The notes under the pieces were generated by a model that ran no database searches, was not told where the DNA came from, and saw nothing but the letters and a program-made list of their open reading frames with translations. Below, one piece after another: positions 1-6,469 of a stretch of DNA of 64,000 bases. How positions within the stretch are numbered: the stretch's first letter is position 1; each line of letters starts with the position of its first letter. The translations under genes and the position numbers were made by a program. The DNA lies in contig NZ_CP051006.1 of assembly GCF_014673495.1 (NCBI RefSeq), forward strand, positions 744,001 to 808,000. The letters are read 5' to 3'. The DNA is from Streptomyces griseofuscus. GTDB taxonomy: Bacteria > Actinomycetota > Actinomycetes > Streptomycetales > Streptomycetaceae.

Positions 1-564
1 GGTGTTGACGGCGGGCAGCTGGGCGACGGTGACGCGCACCCGGCTGCCGCGGTGCAGGAGTTCGGTGCGCAGGGACGAGGTGAAGCCGTTGATGGCGTGC
101 TTGGCGCCGCAGTACGCGGACTGCAACGGGATCGAGCGTTCGCCGAGCGCGGAGCCGACCTGCACGATGGTGCCCCGGTCGCGCGGCAGCATCCGGGCGA
201 GGGCGGCGCGGGTGCCGTTGACAAAGCCCAGATAGGTCACATCGGTGATGCGCCGGTACTCGTCCGGGGTGATCCGGTCGAAGGGCGCGAACACGGAGGC
301 GAAGGCGCAGTTGATCCAGACGTCGATCGGGCCGAACTCCCGCTCGGCGGCCGCCGCGACGGTCTCCGCCTGTGCCGGGTCGGCCATGTCGGCGGGCTGC
401 ACGAGGGGGCGCCCGCCGAGCGCCGCGACCTCGTCGGCGACCGCTTCGAGGCCGCTCTCGCCCCGCGCGACCAGGACGACGTCGGCCCCGCGCCGGCCGT
501 AGCGGCGCGCCGTGGCACGGCCGATCCCGGCACTCGCCCCGGTGATGACGACGGTCGTAGGCAT
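1..564 (-). CDS. SDR family oxidoreductase (3' end outside window)
   Basis: Short-chain dehydrogenase/reductase of the classical type, an NAD(P)-dependent cytosolic enzyme; the substrate cannot be told. The cofactor motif TGASAGIG lies at residues 8-15 and the catalytic pair reads Y151-C-G-A-K155. A Ser sits in the expected place before the Tyr (IVQVGSALGE). About 188 residues are visible and the C-terminus continues past base 1. The ATG at 564 is the only start directly before the Rossmann motif. The downstream-facing neighbour is an enolase-superfamily enzyme on the same strand, 56 bp upstream, so co-transcription in a sugar-acid or alcohol catabolic unit is an inference. Confidence 0.9.
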   Translation of the reverse strand, partial: MPTTVVITGASAGIGRATARRYGRRGADVVLVARGESGLEAVADEVAALGGRPLVQPADMADPAQAETVAAAAEREFGPIDVWINCAFASVFAPFDRITPDEYRRITDVTYLGFVNGTRAALARMLPRDRGTIVQVGSALGERSIPLQSAYCGAKHAINGFTSSLRTELLHRGSRVRVTVAQLPAVNT

Positions 565-620
565 GATGCTCGACTCCCTTTCCCTCTAGGTGAGTTCACT
601 CGGCTTCCGCTTCGGTGGGT

Positions 621-1730
621 TCACTGGACCCGGTACGGCTCCGCACGCTCCTCGGCGAGGGTGAGGCCCAGTCCGGGTGCTCCGTCGGCGCCCGGGGTGA
701 TGCTTCCGCCGCCGGGGTCGAGGACGCCGTCGAAGAGCAGCCGTTCGGTGCGGACGTGGTCGTGGAACCACTCCAGATGGCGCAGGCCGGGCACCGCGGC
801 GGCCGCGTGGGCGTGGGCGCTCGGCGCGCAGTGGCCGGAGATGTCGATGCCGTGCGCGTGGGCGAGGGCGGCGGCGCGCAGCCAGCCGGTGATGCCGCCG
901 CACCGGGTGGCGTCGGCCTGGAGGCAGTCGACGGCTCCGGCGGCGATCAGCTGCGCGAAGTACGGGAGCGTGTAGCCGTATTCACCGGCGGTGACGTCCA
1001 TCGGGAGCCGGTGGCGCAGGTCGGCGAGGGTGGTGAGGTGGTCGCAGGAGACGGGTTCCTCGAACCAGGTGACGCCCGCGTCGGCGAGGGGGCCCGCGAG
1101 GCGGCGGGCCTGGCCGCCGGTGTACGCGCCGTTGGCGTCGACGTACAGCTCCGCGCCGTCGCCGATGGTCGCCCGGGCCCGGTCGACGCGTTCGAGGTCG
1201 CGTCCGGTACGGCGGCCCCAGGACTCCCCGATCTTGATCTTCACCCGGGGGATGCCCGACTCATGTGTCCAGTGCCGGAGTTGGCGGTCCTGCCGCTCGG
1301 CGTCGTAGGTCGTGAAGCCGCCGCTGCCGTAGACCGGCACCTCGTCGCGGGCGGCGCCGAGCAGGTGGACGAGGGGCAGGCCGAGGAGGCGGGACTTGAG
1401 GTCCCACAGGGCGATGTCGACGGCGGAGATCGCCTGGGCGGCCACCCCGGGCAGGCCGGCGTTGCGTACGGCCCGGAGCATCTCCTCGTTGGCGCGCGGC
1501 ACATCGAGGGCCGGGCGGCCGGTGACGGTGCCGGTGAGCAGTTCATGGACGAGGTGGGCGGTGGCGGCCGGCGCGTAGGTGTAGCCGAGTCCGGTGGTGC
1601 GGCCGCTGCGGGCGGTGACCAGGACGAGGGTGGTGCGGTCCCAGGCGAGGGTGCCGTCCGCCTCGGGGGTGTCGGTGGGCACGGTGTAGACGGCGGTGTC
1701 CAGCGCGTCGATGGCCGGCAGGTCGCTCAT
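621..1730 (-). CDS. Enolase superfamily (mandelate racemase/muconate lactonizing) enzyme
   Basis: A 369-residue enolase-superfamily protein; members abstract a proton alpha to a carboxylate and typically dehydrate or racemise sugar acids. The KxK catalytic pair is in VKIKIGES, and the metal ligands appear as D in YVDANGAY, E in WFEEPV and E in TAGEYGY. The last third carries the expected barrel segment DATRCGG and the C-terminal H-containing ISGHCAPSAHAH. Length is normal for the family. The start ATG overlaps the stop of the upstream FAD/Fe-S gene (ATGA), so the two are translationally coupled. A pathway with the neighbouring SDR and oxidoreductase, such as aldonate breakdown, is plausible but not shown. 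Confidence 0.9.
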   Translation of the reverse strand: MSDLPAIDALDTAVYTVPTDTPEADGTLAWDRTTLVLVTARSGRTTGLGYTYAPAATAHLVHELLTGTVTGRPALDVPRANEEMLRAVRNAGLPGVAAQAISAVDIALWDLKSRLLGLPLVHLLGAARDEVPVYGSGGFTTYDAERQDRQLRHWTHESGIPRVKIKIGESWGRRTGRDLERVDRARATIGDGAELYVDANGAYTGGQARRLAGPLADAGVTWFEEPVSCDHLTTLADLRHRLPMDVTAGEYGYTLPYFAQLIAAGAVDCLQADATRCGGITGWLRAAALAHAHGIDISGHCAPSAHAHAAAAVPGLRHLEWFHDHVRTERLLFDGVLDPGGGSITPGADGAPGLGLTLAEERAEPYRVQ

Positions 1731-3844
1731 GCGGGGCTCCTCAGGCGCGGCGCCGCAGCAGGCGCAGGGCGAGTGCGGCGCCCAGGGGCAGGGCGGCGGT
1801 CGTCGCCCAGGGGCAGGGCGGCGGTCGTCGCCCAGCGGGCCGCGCGGGACGGCGGGGACGGGCGGTCGGCCAGCCGCTCGGGGTGGTCGCTCGGCAGGTT
1901 GCCGTCGAGGGCGAGGGCCAGGGCCTCGGCGAGGTGCAGCGCGCGGCGGCCGGTGCCGCCCTCCTCGGTCTGGGTGCGGCAGCTGAAGCCGTCGGCGAGG
2001 ACCAGGCTGTCGGGCGCGGCGCCCCGCACGGCGGGCAGCACGCCCTGTTCGGCGACGGTCATGGAGACCTCGTGGTGGCCGCGTTCGAAGCCGAAGTTCC
2101 CGGCGAGTCCGCAGCAGCCCTCGTCGAGGACGTCGGCGTCGAGGTGGGCCCGCCGCATCAGCGCGCGGTCGGCGTCGTCCTTCAGGACGGCGTGCTGGTG
2201 GCAGTGGGTCTGTACGAGGGCCTGGCGGGCGAGCGCGGGCGGCCGCCAGTCGTCCGGGGCGTGGTGGACGAGTTGTTCGGCGAAGGTGCGGACCTGCCCG
2301 GCCAGGCGCTGCACGTCCTGGTTGTCGGGGAGCAGTTCGGGGGCGTCGGAGCGGAAGACCGCGGTGCAGGAGGGTTCGAGCCCGATCACCGGGGTGCCGG
2401 CCTCCAGATAGGGCGCGAGCACATCGAGAATGCGGCGCAACACCCGTTTCGCGGTGTCGAGTTGGCCGGTGGAGATCCAGGTCAGGCCGCAGCACACCGG
2501 CCGGGTGGGGACGGCGACCCGGAATCCGGCGTCCGCCAGGACCCGGACGGCCGAGCGTCCGATCGCGGGGTGGAAGTAGGTGGTGAAGGTGTCCGGCCAC
2601 AGCAGGACGGTGCGCGGGTCGGCCGGGTCCGGCGGTTCGTCGGCGCGGGCGCGCCACCACTGCACGAAGGACTCCTCGGCGAACACCGGAGCCGCGCGGG
2701 AGCCGTCCACCCCGGCCAGCAGCTTGCCCGCGCGGGCCGGACCCGGCGCGTGCAGCGCGGAGTTGACGAGGGACGGCGCGAGGCGGGACAGCCGGGCCCA
2801 GAGCGGGAGCCAGCCGAGGGCGTAGTGCGCGGCGGGCCGGGGGCGGCCCTCGTAGTGGTGGGAGAGGAACTCCGCCTTGAGGGTGGCCATGTCGACGCCG
2901 GTCGGGCAGTCGGACTTGCAGCCCTTGCAGGCGAGGCACAGATCGAGGGCGTCGCGTACGGCGGTGGAGCGCCAGCCGTCCCGGATCGCGGAGTCGGCGT
3001 GCCCGTTCAGCATCTCGAACAGCAGCCGGGCCCGGCCGCGTGTGGAGTGCTCCTCCTCCCGAGTGGCCCGGTACGAGGGGCACATGACCCCTCCGGAGTG
3101 GCTGCGGCAGTTGCCGATGCCGACGCAGCGCAGCACCGCGCGGGTGAAGGAGTGCTCGTCGTCGGGGAAGCCGAAGCGGGTTGCGGGGGTGTCGGGCCGC
3201 CAGTCAGCGCCGAGGCGCAACTGCCCGTCGACCGGCTGGGGTCGCACGATCTTCCCGGGGTTCATCCGGTCGTCCGGGTCGAAGAGGGCCTTCAACTCGC
3301 CGAAGGCGCCGACCAGTCGCTCGCCGAACATCCGGGTGAGCAGTTCGCCGCGGGCCTGCCCGTCGCCGTGTTCACCGGAGAGCGAGCCGCCGTAGGAGGT
3401 GACGAGGTCGGCGGCGCGTTCCAGGAAGCGGCGGAAGTCCGCGACGCCTTCGGCGGTCCTGAGGCCGAAGGGGATGCGGGTGTGCACACAGCCCTGCCCG
3501 AAGTGGCCGTACAGGTCCACGGTGATCAGGTCGGTGCAGTACTTGCTCCAGTCGATCACCACGGCGGTGTTGGTGCACTGTCCGGCCAGGCTGGTGCCGC
3601 CGCCCCGGGACAGCACGGGGGCGGCGAAGCGCGCGCACACCGAGACCGCGCGGGCGCCCGCCTCGACCGTGCGGGGGACGACGACGCCGAGGGGCACCTG
3701 CCGGTAGTTGGAGCCGTCGGTGGCGTAGGCGCCGCGGCTGCCGGCGTCGAAGCGGATCTCGCCGTCCACCTCGGCGCGCAGGGCGGCGATCAGTGCGGCG
3801 CGGTCGGTCGTGTCGCCGGTGCCGCTCATGTCCCCAGGCGTCAT
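1727..3844 (-). CDS. FAD-linked oxidase/Fe-S (CCG) oxidoreductase, internally deleted
   Basis: Fusion of a D-lactate/2-hydroxyglutarate-dehydrogenase-type FAD-binding oxidase with a glycolate-oxidase-like Fe-S half, 705 residues where relatives are near 1000. The PCMH FAD domain starts normally (VVPRTVEAGARAVSVC, LSRGGGTSLAGQ, VVIDWSKYC) but at base 3514/3515 jumps from DLITVD straight to LYGHFGQGCVHTRIPF, which belongs near the end of the FAD-oxidase C domain. Roughly 300 residues, including much of the FAD site, are missing without loss of frame. The Fe-S half looks intact: CLACKGCKSDCP and two CCG motifs (RPVCCGLTW, EGCCGLAGNFGFE). Start ATG 3844 has GAGGAG six bases upstream. The C-terminus is altered by a 25-bp tandem duplication. 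It may be non-functional or keep only the Fe-S half's role. Confidence 0.8.
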   Translation of the reverse strand: MTPGDMSGTGDTTDRAALIAALRAEVDGEIRFDAGSRGAYATDGSNYRQVPLGVVVPRTVEAGARAVSVCARFAAPVLSRGGGTSLAGQCTNTAVVIDWSKYCTDLITVDLYGHFGQGCVHTRIPFGLRTAEGVADFRRFLERAADLVTSYGGSLSGEHGDGQARGELLTRMFGERLVGAFGELKALFDPDDRMNPGKIVRPQPVDGQLRLGADWRPDTPATRFGFPDDEHSFTRAVLRCVGIGNCRSHSGGVMCPSYRATREEEHSTRGRARLLFEMLNGHADSAIRDGWRSTAVRDALDLCLACKGCKSDCPTGVDMATLKAEFLSHHYEGRPRPAAHYALGWLPLWARLSRLAPSLVNSALHAPGPARAGKLLAGVDGSRAAPVFAEESFVQWWRARADEPPDPADPRTVLLWPDTFTTYFHPAIGRSAVRVLADAGFRVAVPTRPVCCGLTWISTGQLDTAKRVLRRILDVLAPYLEAGTPVIGLEPSCTAVFRSDAPELLPDNQDVQRLAGQVRTFAEQLVHHAPDDWRPPALARQALVQTHCHQHAVLKDDADRALMRRAHLDADVLDEGCCGLAGNFGFERGHHEVSMTVAEQGVLPAVRGAAPDSLVLADGFSCRTQTEEGGTGRRALHLAEALALALDGNLPSDHPERLADRPSPPSRAARWATTAALPLGDDRRPAPGRRTRPAPAAAPRLRSPA
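1781..1830. repeat. 25-bp tandem duplication in the oxidoreductase 3' end
   Basis: Two identical 25-bp copies occupy 1781-1805 and 1806-1830, followed by five bases of a third. Twenty-five is not a multiple of three, so the second copy shifts the frame. With one copy the minus-strand protein would end at the TGA at 1743-1741 after a hydrophobic/basic tail; with two copies it reads on to 1727 and overlaps the next start as ATGA. Confidence 0.9.
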
Positions 3845-3930
3845 CCGTGCTCCTCGCGTCCGCCGGACCGCTTCTCCGGCCGCCTTTCCGGGGGCTCCCG
3901 GGCCGTCCGACGAGTACCCGAGAGTTTCTT

Positions 3931-3970
3931 CAGGCAAAGCTGAACAGTTTCAGCTGGACAGTCCAGCCTG
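3931..3970. promoter_or_regulatory. Overlapping inverted repeats, probable MarR operator
   Basis: Two nested inverted repeats fill the gap between the divergent oxidoreductase and MarR genes. AGCTGAA-CAGT-TTCAGCT (3938-3955) overlaps the palindrome CTGGACAGTCCAG (3954-3966), and the whole is flanked by CAGGC/GCCTG (3931-3935, 3966-3970). The position immediately before the regulator start and facing both genes is that of an autorepressed MarR operator. Confidence 0.6.
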
Positions 3971-3981
3971 ACGGACCTAGG

Positions 3982-4428
3982 GTGACCGGCGTGGAAGACA
4001 TCTCCGACGCCGCGGTCCGGGCGGCGCGCGATCTGCGGGTGGCGTTCAGCCGGCTGCGGCGCCGTATCCGCGAGGTCGCCCAGGACGCGGACCTGACTCC
4101 GTCGCAGGAGTCGGCGCTGACCCTGGTCGGCAAGCACGGCGCGGCCACCGCGAGCGCGCTGGCCGCCGCCGAGGGAGTGCGCCCGCAGTCCATGGCCACC
4201 ACGCTGGCCGGGCTGGAGCAGCACGGTCTGATCCGCCGTGCCCCCGACCCGGACGACGGCCGCCGTCAGCTGGTCACCCTGACCGACGCCGGCCGGACCC
4301 GTATCGAGGGCAACAAGCAGGTGCGCGAGGAGTGGCTGGCGCGCGCCTTCCAGGACCGGTACAGCGACGAGGAACGGCAGACGATCCTGGCGGCCCTGGA
4401 GCTGATGCAGCGGCTGTCGCGGCCGTAG
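3982..4428 (+). CDS. MarR family transcriptional regulator
   Basis: A 148-residue winged-helix regulator of the MarR family, which acts as a dimer and usually releases DNA on binding a small aromatic or other ligand. The recognition region reads ASALAAAEGVRPQSMATTL and the wing RRAPDPDDGRRQLVTLTDAG, both typical, framed by N- and C-terminal dimerisation helices. GTG 3982 has GGA seven bases upstream; GTG 3991 with AGG is an equally possible start. It is divergent from the oxidoreductase operon, with paired inverted repeats in the shared gap, so it probably controls that operon and itself. The isochorismatase-like gene follows on the same strand 77 bp later. Confidence 0.92.
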   Translation: MTGVEDISDAAVRAARDLRVAFSRLRRRIREVAQDADLTPSQESALTLVGKHGAATASALAAAEGVRPQSMATTLAGLEQHGLIRRAPDPDDGRRQLVTLTDAGRTRIEGNKQVREEWLARAFQDRYSDEERQTILAALELMQRLSRP

Positions 4429-4505
4429 CCACCGAACACACACGCGAAACCCCGCACACCCCTGAACGCCCCCTGAAACAACCCCTCGAAAGGCCTGACC
4501 GACTC

Positions 4506-5090
4506 ATGTCGCTCACCACGCTCGACCCCCGTACCGCCCTCGTCGTGATCGACCTCCAGCACGGCATCGTGGGCTCCCCCACCGAGCCGCACTCGGGCGC
4601 CGACGTGCTGTCCCGCTCGGTGGAGCTGGCCGAGGCGTTCCGCGCCCGGAACCTGCCCGTCGTCCTGGTCCGGGTGTCCTTCGCACCCGACTTCTCCGAC
4701 GCCATGCCCGGCCGCACCGAGCAGCAGGGCGGCGGCGCGGCCTTCCCGGAGGGCTGGGACGTCATCGTCGACGAACTGACCGGCCACGCGGGCGACATCC
4801 AGGTCACCAAGCACAACTGGAGCGCCCTGTTCGGCACCGACCTGGATGTGCAGCTGCGCCGTCGCGGTGTCACCCAGATCGTGCTGACCGGCATCGCCAC
4901 CAGCATCGGCGTCGAGTCCACCGCGCGTGACGCCTACGCCATGGGCTACCACGTCACCCTGGCCACCGACGCGATGGCCGACCGCGACGCCGCCACGCAC
5001 GCGCACAGCGTCGAGAAGATCTTCCCGCGGCTGGGCGAGACCGGCACCACGGCGGAGATCCTGGAGCTGCTGGCGAAGACGCACGGCTGA
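4506..5090 (+). CDS. Isochorismatase-like cysteine-hydrolase fold protein
   Basis: A 194-residue protein of the isochorismatase-like hydrolase fold. The first catalytic Asp is in ALVVIDLQHG and the Lys in IQVTKHNWSAL. The segment that holds the nucleophilic Cys in amidase members reads LTGIATSIGVESTARDA here, with Gly in its place. True isochorismatases such as PhzD and EntB also lack that Cys, so vinyl-ether hydrolysis or a non-amidase role is more likely than amide hydrolysis. The start ATG is the first in frame. It follows the MarR gene on the same strand and may share its regulation. Confidence 0.88.
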   Translation: MSLTTLDPRTALVVIDLQHGIVGSPTEPHSGADVLSRSVELAEAFRARNLPVVLVRVSFAPDFSDAMPGRTEQQGGGAAFPEGWDVIVDELTGHAGDIQVTKHNWSALFGTDLDVQLRRRGVTQIVLTGIATSIGVESTARDAYAMGYHVTLATDAMADRDAATHAHSVEKIFPRLGETGTTAEILELLAKTHG

Positions 5091-5123
5091 ACCCCGGATC
5101 CGGCGACGCACGGCTGAACCCCG
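5078..5123. repeat. 19-bp direct repeat duplicating the hydrolase 3' end
   Basis: The sequence covering the last codons and stop of the hydrolase gene (5078-5096) recurs exactly at 5105-5123, a period of 27 bp. It looks like a small local tandem duplication with the stop codon inside the unit. Confidence 0.7.
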
Positions 5124-5209
5124 CGGCCGGACAGCGCGGCGGCCCGGTTCCCTCGTCCGTGCGAGGGGCCGGGCCGGTGCGGTGTCAGAGGCCGCGGTGT
5201 GCCGTGCGC

Positions 5210-5395
5210 TCAGTCCTCGCCGCGCACGATGGTGTCCTCGGGGCCGTTGCCCGGCCGCCAGGCCCCGGTGCGGTCCGGCACGGCGGGCACGCAGGTACGC
5301 ACCCCCAGATCCGGCCGGTCCCGGCGGTTGTGCGCCTGCGCCCACCCCGTCTCGGTCCGCGGTATGTCCGGTTTCTCGGTCGGCTGCGCGATCAC
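5210..5395 (-). CDS. Small hypothetical protein (61 aa)
   Basis: Not recognised. The frame has almost exclusively G or C in third codon positions for its full length, which neighbouring frames do not, so it is very likely translated. It starts at GTG with GGTGG about nine bases upstream. The protein is soluble-looking and Pro/Arg/Asp-rich (KPDIPRTETGWAQAHNRR near the N-terminus, WRPGNGPEDTIVRGED at the end), with one Cys and no signal peptide or membrane segment. It converges on the isochorismatase-like gene and lies 133 bp from the membrane protein gene at 5529. Confidence 0.65.
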   Translation of the reverse strand: MIAQPTEKPDIPRTETGWAQAHNRRDRPDLGVRTCVPAVPDRTGAWRPGNGPEDTIVRGED

Positions 5396-5528
5396 GTCGT
5401 GTCATCCACCCTCTGCGTACGGCGGCCGGCGGGGCCGGCGTGTCGGACCCCGCGGACCTGGTCTGGACTATCCGCCGCGGGTATCCGCCCGGCGTGACCC
5501 GTAAACGGGAGCCGGGCGACGGGCCGTT

Positions 5529-5897
5529 TCAGGTACGGCCGCCGCCACCGCCGCCGAAGGACCCGCTGGACCCCGGTGACCAGCGCGGACGCCGCTGGTC
5601 GTCGGCGCGCTGGGAGCGGATGTTGTCGAGCTGGTGCGGGGTGAGCCGCTCGCTCTCCTCGCCGGTCCTCGGCACATCGCGGGGCTCGCGCATCTCGCTG
5701 GTCTCGCGGACCGGGCCCGTCGGCGGCAGCTTGGGCTGCTCCTCCGGCAGCGGTGGGGCGGGCTCGCGCTGACGCACCTTGAAGCCCAGCCGGAACGCCC
5801 AGATCAGCCCGCCGACCAGGACGACCCCGGCGATCAGGATGAGGACGTAGCCGAAGACCTGCCTGCTGGTGGCCGCTTCGTACATGGCAGTGTTCAT
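5529..5897 (-). CDS. Single-pass membrane protein, DUF6479-like
   Basis: A 122-residue protein with one N-terminal transmembrane helix (about residues 14-36, VFGYVLILIAGVVLVGGLIW), then a cytoplasmic Pro/Glu-rich stretch (PPLPEEQPKLPP), a conserved-looking RLTPHQLDNI segment and a Gly/Arg tail. This layout matches the small Streptomyces-restricted family annotated as DUF6479; function unknown. The ATG at 5897 places the helix correctly. Another small minus-strand gene lies 92 bp upstream. Confidence 0.75.
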   Translation of the reverse strand: MNTAMYEAATSRQVFGYVLILIAGVVLVGGLIWAFRLGFKVRQREPAPPLPEEQPKLPPTGPVRETSEMREPRDVPRTGEESERLTPHQLDNIRSQRADDQRRPRWSPGSSGSFGGGGGGRT

Positions 5898-5989
5898 GGT
5901 CGCCGGGTACCCGGGGCGGGCCGACGAATACCGGCTCGCACAGGGGCCTTTCCCCGGCCGCTCGCCAGGCCCTCGGCCCGCCAGGCCCG

Positions 5990-6277
5990 TCAGCCCGTCG
6001 GCGGTCGCTCCCCCGGCGCCGCGGCGGCGCGTTCCACCTCGGCCTCGATGTCGGCGCGCGGGCGGCCCGTGTCCTTCGCGTACTCGCTCAGCGCGGTCTG
6101 CGCCTCGCGAGCGAGGTCGCGCCAGGCCCGCAGGGCGGTCTCGTAGGTGCCCGACTGGACGCCGGTCATGCCGCGTTCGGCCGGCGGACCGTACGTCTCG
6201 CGCAGCTCCTCGACCATGGTGTGGGCCGCGTCGGCCGCGCGCTGCTTCTGCACCAGTTCCTCGAAGGTGTGTGCCAC
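5990..6277 (-). CDS. Small helical hypothetical protein (95 aa)
   Basis: No family recognised. The GTG at 6277 is chosen because the protein from there (VAHTFEELVQKQRAADA...) is strongly amphipathic and helical, while upstream sequence becomes Gly/Pro/Arg-rich noise. Charged heptad-like runs (TALRAWRDLAREAQTALSEY) suggest a short coiled coil. There is no Cys, signal peptide or membrane segment. It is divergent from the phosphatase gene at 6470, about 190 bp away. Confidence 0.7.
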   Translation of the reverse strand: MAHTFEELVQKQRAADAAHTMVEELRETYGPPAERGMTGVQSGTYETALRAWRDLAREAQTALSEYAKDTGRPRADIEAEVERAAAAPGERPPTG

Positions 6278-6469
6278 GCCATCGAATCTAGGCGCGGTCC
6301 CGTCGGCGCGCCTGTCCAACCCGCAACCAAGCGCTCCGACACCACGGCGCGCCGTACCGCCCCCCGGCGGGGGCATGCCGCCGGGGGCGTGCTCGCCGTG
6401 CGCCGGGCGCCGTCACGGGGGAGTCTTGATCCGGGATGCGACACGCGGCCGTAGGAGGAGGTGGTCGGC

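Noticed and set aside
621..3083. A long minus-strand frame joining the enolase-superfamily protein to upstream sequence
   Set aside because: Its upstream part is a shifted reading of the FAD/Fe-S gene (Arg/Pro/Gly-rich, no family motifs). The real gene starts at ATG 1730.
1883..3943. A long plus-strand frame opposite the oxidoreductase gene
   Set aside because: Gly/Ala/Val/Gln-rich antisense shadow of a high-GC gene; no ribosome-binding site or recognisable domain.
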